The position numbers were made by a program, and so were the translations under genes. DNA of 64,000 nucleotides, from the NCBI RefSeq assembly GCF_040183065.1, contig NC_091120.1, positions 72,628,708 to 72,692,707 on the forward strand. Reading direction: 5' to 3'. This document shows, in pieces, positions 10,956 to 21,237 of the stretch; position 1 is the stretch's first letter; the number at the start of each line of letters is the position of its first letter. The notes below the pieces were generated by a model. It was not told the origin of the DNA. It saw only the letters and a program-made list of their open reading frames with translations, and ran no database searches. Source of the stretch: Periplaneta americana (Eukaryota > Arthropoda > Insecta > Blattodea > Blattidae).

Positions 10956-11182
10956 ATTTCACGAGAGGATCCCTGCGAGGGGAGTATGGTCCTTGCGGGG
11001 TAAGATGAGAGAGTAAGCCAGTAACTCAGCGTTATTGAAGGAGCAGGTGGATGGAAGTGGTGTCATTGGCCGGCTGGGACAAACAAGGCTCAGTCAATAG
11101 CTGGCCGGTTCCGTGTTGGGGATAGGTTATAAGAGTGGGGGAATAACTCCATTCCTTGCTCGGATCTTCTCGTGAAATGCGG
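10956..11182. repeat. GC-rich segment with 17-bp inverted ends
   Basis: ATTTCACGAGAGGATCC at the left and GGATCTTCTCGTGAAAT at the right are reverse complements with one mismatch. They enclose ~190 bp of GC-richer sequence with CCGGCTGGGAC and GCTGGCCGGTTCC. It may be a MITE; no target duplication was identified. Confidence 0.4.
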
Positions 11183-11216
11183 CCTGTATGTACAAATTAC
11201 TTACGCCAAGCACGAC

Positions 11217-11490
11217 TGCGCGCGGTAGCGATGCGGTCAAGGCGTCACGCAGCAAAGGAAGAAGATCGCGGGTTCGACTGTCGATGAGCTTATGGATTTT
11301 CTCCATTGATCTAATCCTTCCTGCCGCGCTATGGCCCTGGGGTTTATTTAGCCTCTAACAGAAATGAGTACCAGGGCATTTCCTTTGGGTAAAGGCGGCG
11401 GGCACGCACGACTCTCATTCCCATTGCCGTTAATGCCGATTGTCTATAAAGGTGGGCGCCTGAAGGAGTTAAGGGAGATGAGGGGAAATT
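11217..11490 (+). mobile_element. tRNA-derived SINE, family D, copy 1
   Basis: The head resembles a tRNA promoter: GCGGTAGCGATGCGGTCAAG stands for the A box and CGCGGGTTCGACTG for the B box. The body motifs AGCCTCTAACAGAAATGAGT and GGGTAAAGGCGG recur in the reverse copy at 19197-19477. Outside these, the copies are diverged. Confidence 0.65.
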
Positions 11491-11563
11491 TCTTCAATTT
11501 CATAAAAAACTACGATTTTATTTTTTGCTTTAATGTTAGTCCCTGATGTCTACTTTTTTAACT

Positions 11564-11739
11564 TGGTTATTTAACGACGCTGTATCAACCACTCGGTTAT
11601 TTAGCACCGATGGTATTTGGCGAGATGAATCCGAGGATTCGCCATACCTTACCTGATATTCGTCTCATGGTTGGGTAAAACCTCTGAAAAAATCGAATCA
11701 CGTAAACGGCCAAGCGGGAATCGAACCTATGTCCGAGCG
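11564..11739 (-). mobile_element. tRNA-derived SINE, family B, 5'-truncated
   Basis: The reverse strand reads from a B-box remnant (TAGGTTCGATTCCCGCTTGG) through the family body to the shared 3' module seen here as GGTTATTTAACGACGCTGTA. The tRNA head beyond the B box is missing at the right edge. Confidence 0.8.
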
Positions 11740-12003
11740 AATAAAACACTAATATATGCTATAGAGTTAACAACAAAAAAAAAATTAACATCCAGAAAAA
11801 TGGTTGTTCTAGCACAATATTTATGGGAGATGATAGTTTTAAAGACAGATCAATGACCAAAAAATATTTGCAGAGAAAATAAGTTTTAATTTTTGACAGC
11901 TAGGTCATACAAATTGTGCAGATATTTTAAAATGTCTAACAAAGTAGCTGATTGTAGGGGCGGAAGTGACAAACTTTATTCACATATTAAGCAGACATCA
12001 GAC

Positions 12004-12060
12004 CCACCGCCGTACTCAGTCGACTGAGGCGCTTGCCTGCCGATCCGGAAATGGTTGTGC
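12004..12060 (+). mobile_element. SINE family B head fragment
   Basis: CCGCCGTACTCAGTCGACTG followed by AGGCGCTTGCCTGCCGATCC matches the tRNA-like 5' end of family B copies (compare the reversed right ends at 26415 and 36438). The body is absent; unrelated sequence follows. Confidence 0.55.
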
Positions 12061-12302
12061 TAACAGATCTGCAGAACTGTAGCTCCTCAGAGCGAATTCC
12101 TTCGTACTCCTTCTACCCCACCCACCTTTTCTACCAGTTTGGTCATAGCGTTCTAGTTGCACTCGGCTATATCAACATTCATTCTCGCGGCGGCAGGTGC
12201 ACAATACGCGTACTGAAGTTTGAAGAGAACTGGAACATGGCAAAATCTAAACCCTTGAAGAAATACTACTTCTAAAGGAAATGGGAACATGATTATATTG
12301 TT

Positions 12303-12342
12303 GAAGAAGAAGAAGAAGAAGAAGAAGAAGAAGAAGAAGAAG
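12303..12342 (+). repeat. (GAA)n microsatellite
   Basis: Thirteen or so perfect GAA repeats. The poly-lysine ORF across it is an artefact. Confidence 0.9.
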
Positions 12343-13921
12343 GAATTGCTTGTTTACTGTGTCACATCCAATTTATTTCTACACGTCATTTCAATATTAA
12401 ATGGCATTTCAACAAAGCCCATATTAAGAATTGTGGAACAGACAAACTTTCCGATAAGCTCATTATTATGAACTGTATATTATTTATTTATATACTATTA
12501 AATTAAGGATATCACTTGTTGCCTTCATTTTGTATTGAAATAAATAGTGATATTTATATTAACTTTCAAGGTTCATTACTTAAATGCCACAAATTTATGT
12601 TTCCGTAGGTGATGATAGGAGGAAATTTTTGGAAAATCTAAAGCAGGCTAGGCGCAAAGAAATCTCAAAGAAACTACTATCGGAAAATCTAACATAATCG
12701 TAAACCTCGAAACGACAATGACTTTATTACAATCCTTTTTTGAAAATTATAGTGCCGCCACTGATGGACTTTCCACATGCAAAGAATGTAAAAAACTCTA
12801 TGCACAAGTGACCATCCGCAATAGAAGTAGAGTGAAGCTGACGTCGTATTTCCCCTACTTACGAATTCTGCAGGCTGTGCTGATGGAGTTACTTGTCAAC
12901 AATGTGACTGTCCAGCGACAGAACTGATATATTGTATTTTATATTTTTGAAGATTGGCTAATTAATATTAACCCGAAACATTCCCAATCACACTAACATT
13001 CATACAAAAATGGTAACTTTTGCACAAAATGTTGTTTTTTTTTTTTTCAAACTTGAGTCTTTCTTAATGTTTCTTAATATTTCTCTGTTTGAGTAAATCT
13101 TTTGGAAAGCATGACGAAAAAGTTCAGCACAAAAAGAACTTCAGTTTTCAGAGAGAAGATAGATTTTTAGAAAATACTTTCGTTTCAAGAAAAAATATGC
13201 ATTACTTTTACAGTGTCAGGTAGATTGCTTTCAAAAGTTTTATGTATACACTAGTGTGCCAAATTTCAGATTTCTATATTTATTGGTTTAGTAATTTGAG
13301 ATTTCAACTCGTTCCTCCCTTAACCTTCCGCCACCCCCTGGGTCGATCTGACCTGTAATGAGGTTGACTTCACCTTTCTGCATGCATACTTGTTTAATCA
13401 ATCTCGTAGCTATATACAGTTTTCTCCATAATTGTTTACATCAGAAGTGAACTCATAAGACACGCATGGTATTGCAGTTTGGAAGGTTGGTTTCTTGTCT
13501 AACAAAGCCAGCGGGAGAATCGTGAGCAGGTCTTCGGAACTCCGAAACACTTCTTATCAGGATCTTACTCAGGTTACCTATTATGTCTACAACGTATGGC
13601 ATGAGAGAAAATCCGCATAATAATATTAATAACCTAAATAGAGGAGTCGGACATCCTTTTTTCTCCCTCTTGTTCTCTGCACATTTCTGCGCATTACCAA
13701 ATGACGCAGCTTACGTCACCTCCAGTCGGCAATTAATCACATTGCAACGGAGGCCATAATGGAATGAATGCCGAGGCCTTCCTTCTCGGCCTACAGCACA
13801 CAAGCGTTTAATTAACAGAGCCTGCTATGAATTTACTATCTTCTAAAGTCTGAACAAAAGCCCAAAACCACGCAATGCTCATTCAAAATTACATATTCAT
13901 TATTACAATAAAATACTGACC
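12343..13921. other. Intergenic stretch, mostly featureless
   Basis: No gene is seen. At 13318 a TTAACCTTCCGCCACCCCCT start followed by GGGTCGATCTGACC resembles a piggyBac-type end. I found no matching right end. Confidence 0.35.
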
Positions 13922-13994
13922 CCTACGGTGGCTGAGTGGTCAGACATTTGGTCTATCACGCAGGCGATCCGGGTTCGAGTTCCGGTCAGGCCAT
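13922..13994 (+). mobile_element. tRNA-like SINE head, family F, copy 1
   Basis: GGTGGCTGAGTGGTCAGACA supplies a degenerate A box and GGGTTCGAGTTCC a good B box, followed by GGTCAGGCC. A cloverleaf is poor, so this is a SINE head or tRNA pseudogene and not a tRNA gene. A related head lies in reverse at 40640-40893. Confidence 0.6.
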
Positions 13995-14486
13995 TATTAT
14001 GTAAGAAAAAAAAGTCAACATCACAATATCCTCAGTTACTTCAATTTGAAATAAACCATTCAAAGGTCACTGGAATTTCCCTTCAATCAATTTGTGACGG
14101 CAAATTTTCTATTTGTTTTGCATCTCGTTACGTTTTCCGCACGTAGAAACCCAGAGTTAGCTAACTCACTGAAATATACTGTACGTTTAGCTTACATGTT
14201 CCGTCTAAATCAGGCGTGTCCTAAACAATAGGCTTAGAGCGTCGAATCACTGATGATTGCAGCCCGCAACACTTCAGGATAGGTTTGAGAAGTGCGGATG
14301 AAAAGTACCCGATACAAAAAACCAAGTTTGGCAGTGGTGGATTACGTCATTTAGTTGTTACCAATGGCCCTTTATTTATCGAATTATGAATTATATATAT
14401 ATATACTGTATTTATTTACACATAAAATTATTCCTTGAAATATTTCCCCACAGTTACTTTTTAAATACAACAAAATCAATAACAAT
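13995..14486. other. Intergenic stretch without recognisable features
   Basis: No repeat copy or coding signal was recognised apart from a short (TA)n run near 14393-14404. Confidence 0.35.
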
Positions 14487-14531
14487 AATAATAGTAATAA
14501 TAATAATAATAATCATCATCATCATCATCAT
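14487..14531 (+). repeat. (AAT)n/(ATC)n microsatellite
   Basis: AAT repeats grade into ATC repeats. On the reverse strand they follow the LINE remnant at 14532-15470, so they are probably its 3' tail. Confidence 0.8.
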
Positions 14532-15468
14532 CCCTGCATGTATTGGGCCTAGTGACCCGTTACGGTCTCTTGCCAACGCTTGAATGGTCTGCCCAAGGAT
14601 CTCTTGCCCACAGGATGGTAATTTAAAATTTGGCGTGGAATTCTAGAACGAGGCATTCTGATACATGTGATCTCCAGTTTTGTCTGTATTTCTGTAGGTA
14701 TTCCGTAATCGGTTCAATCTGCAGTTCTTTCATAATGTCAAAATTTATAATGTGATTCATTCTCGACGCATAAATCTCATTTCTGGCGCCGTTAATCTTT
14801 GTGAATCAATATTACAAATCGTCCAAGCTTCACTACCAAAACAGAGTATAGATCTGGCCAATGTTTTATAAATTCTGGTGCGCGTGTGTTTTTCTACTAA
14901 GGTTGGTTTGAATATCTGATTAATTATTCCCATTGCTCTGTTGAATTTAATAATTTTCTCATTCAAATCTTTTCCTTCTTCATATGAAATTTGGTAGCCG
15001 ATATAACTAAAATTTTCAACTTGTTCGATGATATTATTGATGTAAATTTTGCTACGGACTGGTTTCTTTCCTAAAAAAAAGACCATCACTTTAGATTTGT
15101 CAGTTGAAATTTCCATATTGTAACTTTCTGCCATTTGATTAAAGTTGTAAACCAAACGTTGTAAATTATCTTCTGAAGTTGCCATAAACACAATATCATC
15201 AACAAATAATAAGGTATCTATTTGGGACAAACGACTTTTCAATCTCCATTCCTTAATAATGTGATTCATGTTTAGCGTTATAAATAATAGAGGAGAAACT
15301 ACAACCCTGTCTCACTTCTTGATATCCATCTGCGCATGATCTGCCTTTTCGGAATTCATTTTGTGCTTCATCCAGTGTAGTGTCATAAAATTGGTTCAAT
15401 TTAATTTTTAGTATAAATTTTGTAGCCAGAATTGAGAAGGCTTATTCCTCTAAAGTTATCACAGTTGC

Positions 15469-15470
<2 letters not shown>
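14532..15470 (-). pseudogene. LINE reverse transcriptase fragment (RTE/BovB-like)
   Basis: A reverse-strand ORF at 14757-15269 encodes the palm region with a LLFVDDIVFMA motif, a variant of the catalytic Y/F-x-D-D box. Further features are NMEISTDKSKVM and a thumb region with VENFSYIGYQIS and ARSILCFGSEAWT. A frame change near 15270 separates upstream palm residues (SPLLF) from it. Stops downstream interrupt a C-terminal WARDPWADH/VTGPNTCRD-like tail. The remnant ends in the AAT/ATC tract at 14487. It lacks the endonuclease and is 5' truncated. Reverse transcription was its role; this copy is dead. Confidence 0.8.

Positions 15471-15536
<66 letters not shown>
15471..15536 (+). repeat. (AAT)n microsatellite
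   Basis: About 21 perfect AAT repeats abutting the truncated 5' end of the LINE fragment on the left. Confidence 0.95.
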
Positions 15537-16399
15537 TTAGATGGAGCTCATCCTTTAAATCAGAATATTGGGAGTAACACGAAATATAATGGCGTTTTTT
15601 ATTGATTTGAGAAGCCACATATAATCTTGTGGCAAATGAGAATGATATTTAATATTTATTTCATACTCAGAAACTAAAATTTCTCCTCCCATTGCGAATG
15701 GTAGTTTCTATTGTTCACAATCGACGCGGAGTAACACGACGTCGATACAGACATTGCGAAGATACAAGTGCCACTGATACCATCGTTCCAGTTTCATGGG
15801 AAGGGATGAGGGAGGAAAATTACATGATACAGTGCTCACTGCTCGCAACTCACGTTCGCATCACAACTCACTAAATGGACACGCCTGGTCTAAATGTTTC
15901 CATCAACTATGTAACATTTTGAAGATGACTATAGCCTACTGTGTTTCGTGGTTACAGTGTGTCAATGTAAGTGACACTGGCCAAGCACAATAACTAAGTA
16001 CTACCGACTGTTTCATTAATTCCCCACAGAAAACAATTTCGTAATCCTCCCCGTGGTATTTTCCAGCGAAAAATTTCAGAGATAAAAAAAAGAAGAGAAA
16101 TACGTGATAAAATTTAATACATTCATCAAAAGGATAGGATTTGTTTCGTCGACATCACCACAGATGTCGCTATGACCTGGAAGAAGTATGGAACTATGGT
16201 ATACATTACAATGAATCGCCACTAGAGTGCAGAGTATGTTCGTGTCCATTCGCGTTTGCTACATTTTCCCGGTTTCATCAACAGATGTTATAACTCTACT
16301 AACACGTTGTTTCTTAACATGAAACAATTTGTTATGTCTCTTCCATTTCACCAACATTTTCCTGCAAAATGTTAATTAACATGTCGTTAATGTTACGTA
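15537..16399. other. Intergenic stretch without recognisable features
   Basis: No gene or repeat copy was recognised. Its right part (from ~16150) may belong to the Harbinger element that follows, whose left end I could not place. Confidence 0.35.
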
Positions 16400-16766
16400 C
16401 CTTCTTCTCATTGATGCTATTGCTGCAGAAACTTTACTAACAATTCTACTTATTGTAGATTTTGAAATTCCAGCATTCCCTTCAACCATTAAATGAAGGA
16501 TCAAGCGGCATAAAACCTCAGAGTTATCAGTATCTGCTGCATTGGAGATAGAGGTGTGTTTCTTTTGGTCGGGTATTCTAACCTCTCTTGTATTTCTTCC
16601 ACAACCTTACCGACGACAGTTTTGGACAATCTATATCCTTCAAAAATTCTTCTTCTTGCAAATTTTCAAAATCATTTCGTCTTAAAGCTCTTTCCCTATT
16701 AGGAACGGCAGTCAGATGGTCTAAATAGAGCAATTCCACATCAAAAATTACGTCCGCCATTTTCAA
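16400..16766 (-). pseudogene. Harbinger (HARBI1-like) transposase N-terminal remnant
   Basis: The reverse strand starts MKMADVIFDVELLYLDHL and continues RERALRRNDFENLQEEEFL, the usual start of PIF/Harbinger transposases and HARBI1. After a stop at ~16578 another frame carries NAGISKSTISRIVSKVSAAI, the helix-turn-helix segment before the DDE domain. Between them a third frame reads 'LRFYA', so at least two frameshifts are present. The DDE catalytic domain was not recognised. Palindromic GTTAAACTAGTTTAAC-type sequence at 16880-16925 may belong to its terminus. Confidence 0.75.
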
Positions 16767-17211
16767 CTGTTCAACAATTGTTAAGCTTTTAACATAAGGG
16801 AGTTGGGATGTTAATTTAACACAGAGTTTAACTCTTTGTTAGAGCTAACATTTGTTGATGGAACAGAATTTTTGTTAAATCAAATGTTAAACTAGTTTAA
16901 CAAAGTGTTAAAAATTAACATTTTTTTATGAAACTCGGCACAAATGTTATTAGGTACTAATTTCTGACAACCACACGATTCATGTAGGCCTATATAAAAT
17001 GCTATGTATATGTTTATAAAGTAGCTTTTTAATAATGAGTATAAATAACTATAACAAATTACCCATTACAATTAAGCAGAATATCAATTTAAAACTTCTG
17101 TTAAAATCATAGCTTTTATAGTCTTGACGAAGTTTTTATTCTGTAATATGTTATTGGCTTACAGTAGTGCTTATGACAAGACCTATTACATATAGCCTAT
17201 GTTTAATGGCC

Positions 17212-17213
<2 letters not shown>

Positions 17214-17268
<55 letters not shown>
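17214..17268 (+). repeat. (AAT)n microsatellite
   Basis: About 17 AAT repeats directly following the left inverted-repeat arm. Confidence 0.95.
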
Positions 17269-17269
<1 letters not shown>

Positions 17270-17689
17270 TTTATAAATTTTAAAATTTTAATAATATTTG
17301 ACTCATTAAACCTTGCAACTTAGTGATATATATTTTATTTATGAACGAGCAAAAGAAAATGCAAGGAAAGTTGCAAACTTCAATGAGTCAAAATATAATT
17401 TACGATGCCAACTAGGTCATCCTATGTCTACGAGAAATCACCAACGTTTGCAAGTACAGGTCTTCTGCAACCAAACTTCAAAAGGATAGCCTTACGTTCT
17501 ATTCTAGCTGATTACACAGATGTCGGGCTCGGGTCAAGCCCGCGGGCTCAGGCACTGCCCGGCTCGTGGGCCGTGCTCAGGTTGAAATTCAAATATGCTT
17601 GTCGGGTTCGAGCTGTGCTCGGGCCTTAATTAAACGCAAATCGTTTTGTTTTGCCGCCAATTATATACTGATTAATAATTCATTAATTC

Positions 17690-18170
17690 ATTCATAGTGT
17701 TCTGCCCAAAGGCAGGTCTTTCACTGCAAACTCAACATTCTCCAGTCTTTCTATTTTCTGCCTTCCTCTTTGTCTCCTCATATAATCCATATGTCTTAAT
17801 GTCGTCTATCATCTGATATCTTCTTCTGACCCGAACTCTTCTCCCGTTCACCATTTCTTCCATTGCATCCTTCAGAAGGCAGTTTCTTCTCAACCAGTGA
17901 CCCAACCAATTTCTTTGTCTCTTTCTGATCAGTTTCAGCATCATTCTTTCTTCATCCACTCTTTTCAATACAGCTTCAATTCTTATTCTGTCTGTCCACT
18001 TCACACGCTGAATCTTTCTCCATATCCACATGTCAATGCTTCTATTCGCTTCTCTTAATTTCGTCGTAATGTTCATGTTTTACCCCCATACAATGCAACA
18101 CTCCATACAAAGCACTCCATGCAAAGCACTTCACTAGTCTCTTCCTTATAATACGAAAATTTTAATGCAG
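17690..18170 (-). pseudogene. LINE C-terminal fragment, family L1c
   Basis: The reverse ORF 17732-18076 reads WRKIQRVKWTDRIRIEAVL, then MMLKLIRKRQRNWLGHWLRR and NCLLKDAMEEMVNGRRVR, and ends RKTGEC. This is the C-terminal tail beyond the reverse transcriptase of an RTE-like LINE, well known from cockroach and termite annotations. A non-coding 3' end (GCAGTGAAAGACCTGCCTTT read in reverse) follows. Related fragments lie at 28775-29225 (reverse) and 62885-62965 (forward). Confidence 0.8.
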
Positions 18171-18557
18171 CCACAGTTGATGTCCAACCGACACCCATCT
18201 AGACATCTAAACCCACCTTATAAGTTATTGTTAATTTCGACTTCGTATTTCGTAACGGCATTTTTGTTTCGTCCCTACTCTGTCATAGACACAGAGCATT
18301 AATTATTTGTTTTACCTGGGAGACTGGAAGATCAATCTTTCTCATGCTGCTACTGGAGTGATATCTCTCGCAGTTGTTTCTGACCGTGTGGCCTCTGCCT
18401 TTGTTTAACTCTTAGTCTTTGGGTTTCGGTTCGGGTTCGGGTGATAATTGAGGGGTTAGCTGGAAGAAGGGCGTAACTCAGAAAACATATATTATTATGA
18501 TGTACCGAAGTACATATGATATTTCTGTGCAGATATTCTGGGTCATCATATGATGAA

Positions 18558-19140
18558 AGATGACGCAGTGCATGAGGGTAGGACACTAGAGGGAACCCAA
18601 GAGGTTATTATTATTATTGGCCATTAAACATAGGCTATATGTAATAGGTCTTGTCATAAGCACTACTGTAAGCCAATAACATATTACAGAATAAAAACTT
18701 CGTCAAGAACCTAAACTGAGAGGATTCGATCCGACATCGGGATGGGAATCCGGTATGGCTTAGTGGATAGAGCATCAGCACGTAGAGCTGAAAACCCGGG
18801 TTCAAATCCCGGTGCCGGAGAGAATTTTTCTCCGCTCCACTCATCTTTCACCATACGATGACGCAGAATATCATATGTACATCATAATAATATATGATAT
18901 GCGAATAATCACCTAGTGATTTAAGACGACGCTTATTCCGTCGGATCCCGGCCACTTAGTCACTCATAACGAGTGTGGACATTGTGCCACTGTCACACAT
19001 CTATGACGCAGTGCAAGAGGGTAGCCACTAGAGGGAACCCAAGAGGTGGAACTTAAACATCGGGACATCGGGATCGGAATCCGGTGTGGCTTAGTGGATA
19101 GAGCATCAGCACGTAGAGCTGAAAACCCGGCTTCAATCAA
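18558..19140 (+). mobile_element. SINE-like cluster, family G
   Basis: Two tRNA-like heads (ATGGCTTAGTGGATAGAGCA) start near 18755 and 19085. The first has an intact B box (GGGTTCAAATCCC); the second is cut after CCCGGCTTCAAT. The 3' motif CACTAGAGGGAACCCAAGAG occurs at 18582-18601 and 19026-19045. The arrangement is a broken tandem of one ~330-bp element, with the second head truncated. Confidence 0.6.
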
Positions 19141-19196
19141 CAAAAACTATCTGTACCCTACAGCTCCCCTACATCTCTTGCTGGAATATGACACTA

Positions 19197-19477
19197 TCCC
19201 CGTAACTTGCCATGAAGGCACTTGGGGGGCATGGAGATAGAGCCCCATGCTTTCCATGACCTCGGCACTAGAATGAGGTGGTGTGGTCGGCACCACGCTC
19301 TGACCGCCTTTTACCCCCGGGAAAGACCCGGTACTCAATTTTATAGGAGGCTGAGTGAACCTCGGGGCCGTTCTGAAAGTTTGGCAACGAGAAAAAATCC
19401 TGTCGCCACCTGGGATCGAACCCCGGACCTTCCAGTCCGTAGCCAGCTGCTCTACCAACTGAGCTACCCGGCCGCCC
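19197..19477 (-). mobile_element. tRNA-derived SINE, family D, copy 2, full length
   Basis: The reverse strand starts with GGCCGGGTAGCTCAGTTGGT (A box) and GGGGTTCGATCCC (B box) and resembles an arginine tRNA with an ACG loop. The body follows (CAGCCTCCTATAAAATTGAG, GGGTAAAAGGCGG). It is bounded by a perfect 14-bp target duplication, GGAATATGACACTA, at 19183-19196 and 19478-19491. Confidence 0.9.
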
Positions 19478-19709
19478 GGAATATGACACTAATCACATAT
19501 ATATTTTACGGTAATACGTTCTCTTGTGATTCCATGGTTAATGTTCAAATATTGTACGAGAACGAAACATTCTTTTTTTTTAATTATGCCCTTTTTCCAT
19601 AGAAGAGGGTTTAAAATACTGCAATACTGTTAACTTTTCTATATTTCTATAAGAAAGGCTTGATATAGGCCTGTACTACAATAATGAGGATAATTAGAAG
19701 GTATGTTTT

Positions 19710-19714
<5 letters not shown>

Positions 19715-19764
<50 letters not shown>
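19715..19764 (+). repeat. (TA)n microsatellite
   Basis: About 24 TA repeats. Confidence 0.95.
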
Positions 19765-19768
<4 letters not shown>

Positions 19769-20832
19769 GTTCGGTTAATGTAGTGATAATAATTTAGTAA
19801 ACACAATTAATCCCACTTATTTCACGATATCATTTTAACTGAAAGTACCTACAATATAGGCTTACAAACACTATACCACTTTAAGTGATCTAATAACCTA
19901 ACATAAACAACATCTAGACTCTTGTGAGGCCTATTGGAGTGTTTGCCTCTCATATCTGTCATTACAGTACCACCTAGTTTCACTATAGCCCATTTTGTAC
20001 AGTTATCACTCATTTCTTAGATATTTTAAACAATGACAGAATAAGAAACTTGCATAAACTTACTCTCAGTCATAATACTGTATACCCAAGAACATTCTCG
20101 GTGCTGTGGTTTTATAGTTGTTTGTTTTTGATTCCAGTTTCCCAAAATCCTCAATGGAAAATGGCTTGTTCCTCTGTAGACATCTCATATTTCTTCTGGC
20201 AGCCACTGGCTTAAATGCTTTGCTGCTAACCTGTCAGAAATATGGTCGTTCCTAAACGACTAACTGCTAGTCTAGATCTAACATTTTATAGCACTGCTTA
20301 CGCATATATTATTAGTACCTTACATTCATTCTCCACTGACAAAAATAAATAGTAATCCTGTATTTCTTTCACCATTTTTCCTGACCTACTTGTGTAAGCT
20401 TTGCCGTAATTTCGTCGTTGTTTGCTACATTATTTTCATAGTTTGTTAAACCGTGTCCCTTTTCTACCTTTCCGTATGTAATTCATTTTCACCGATACTT
20501 TCAACATCAGAAAGGTTATATTCGCTTCCATTAGGCGAAAGATAGGATAGATCAGAACATTCGTCCAGGCAACCCGAACACTTTTGCCGGTCCTCGAAAC
20601 ACAGTAGTTAGATGGAAGATGGACGCAATTCAATAATACTTCTCTATTGCAATCTATTGGGAGTAGAGGCATAATATTGTGGTGGTTGTGGAAACGCCGC
20701 CAAAGAACGCATATAGCCATTTTACGGAAAACCCCCTCAATTATAAGCTAATCTCGGGTTTCGGGTTAGGGTCTGGCTCAGATCGGGCTGGGCCGCGCCG
20801 TGCCTAAGAACTTCGATCCATGCAGACCTCTA
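19765..20832. other. Intergenic stretch, mostly featureless
   Basis: No gene was recognised. A CG-rich patch (20755-20820) with CGGGTTTCGGGTTAGG and GGGCTGGGCCGCG resembles patches at 17525-17620 and 18420-18440. All three may come from one transposon terminus family, but no paired ends were found. Confidence 0.3.
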
Positions 20833-20872
20833 ATCTGAAGTCTGATTACTGGTAAGTGTAATATGTTGCTAT
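20833..20872 (+). repeat. Interspersed repeat R, copy 2, left half
   Basis: CTGAAGTCTGATTACTGGTA and GTGTAATATGTTGCTA match the start of repeat R. The right half resumes at 23045 after a 2.1-kb insertion. Confidence 0.65.
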
Positions 20873-20924
20873 AAATCTGTGCATTTCGAACTGGCGGCTC
20901 ACGTTCACATACAAATGATGTTTT

Positions 20925-21235
20925 CTAATGCCAGGCGTTTGACAATAAAGTCATTTGACCTCTTGCACTCCAATATTTTTCAAAGATATTATCATGGCCA
21001 GCCACTGAAGCACAGATTTTGAGGTGTTCCAAATCCATTTCTTGGTTTGAGTTGCACAATGGGCAGTTAGGGGACTGATATATTCCAATTCTATGCAAGT
21101 GTCTGGCCAAACAATAATGACCTGTTACCAATCTAAATGCAGTTACAGACAATTTTCTTGGTAAATCGGGAATTAACTGTGGATTATGATGCAGAGAGTT
21201 CCATTTTTTCCCATGAGATTGCTTTATCAAATTTT
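20925..21235 (-). pseudogene. LINE RNase H-side C-terminal fragment (distal half)
   Basis: The reverse strand reads IKQSHGKKWNSLHH, then RKLSVTAFRLVTGHYCLARH and CPLCNSNQEMDLEHLKICAS, and ends RGQMTLLSNAWH. The CPLC...H..C zinc-knuckle-like tail is typical of the region after RNase H in insect non-LTR elements. It joins the fragment at 22332-22884 once the insertion at 21238-22331 is taken into account. Confidence 0.8.
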
Positions 21236-21237
21236 GT

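Larger units (their letters stand above)
17122..18707. repeat. Inverted repeat pair, ~100-bp near-perfect arms
   Basis: The left arm (17122-17222, GACGAAGTTTTTATTCTGTA to TTAATGGCCAATAATAATAA) and the right arm (18605-18707, ending GAATAAAAACTTCGTCAAG) are reverse complements with essentially no mismatch. Both join (AAT)n on the inner side, so each arm resembles a retroposon 3' end with an AAT tail. The 1.38 kb between them holds an AAT tract and a LINE fragment. Confidence 0.85.

Noticed and set aside
12033-12275. 80-codon ORF as a gene
   Set aside because: It starts in a SINE head fragment and continues in sequence with no recognisable domain; no splice or start context supports it.
13318-13370. 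piggyBac element starting at TTAACCTTCC
   Set aside because: The left end looks plausible, but no right end with inverted sequence and TTAA was found within ~3 kb.
14386-14583. Membrane-protein-like ORF rich in Ile
   Set aside because: The hydrophobic run comes from AAT/ATC repeats.
18750-18830. tRNA gene
   Set aside because: It has good A and B boxes but poor stems, a repeated head 330 bp on and a shared downstream body, so it is a SINE head.
17520-20830. One hAT element bounded by CGGGCTCGGG-rich patches
   Set aside because: The patches at 17525, 18420 and 20755 look alike, but their edges do not form inverted ends and no 8-bp duplication was found.
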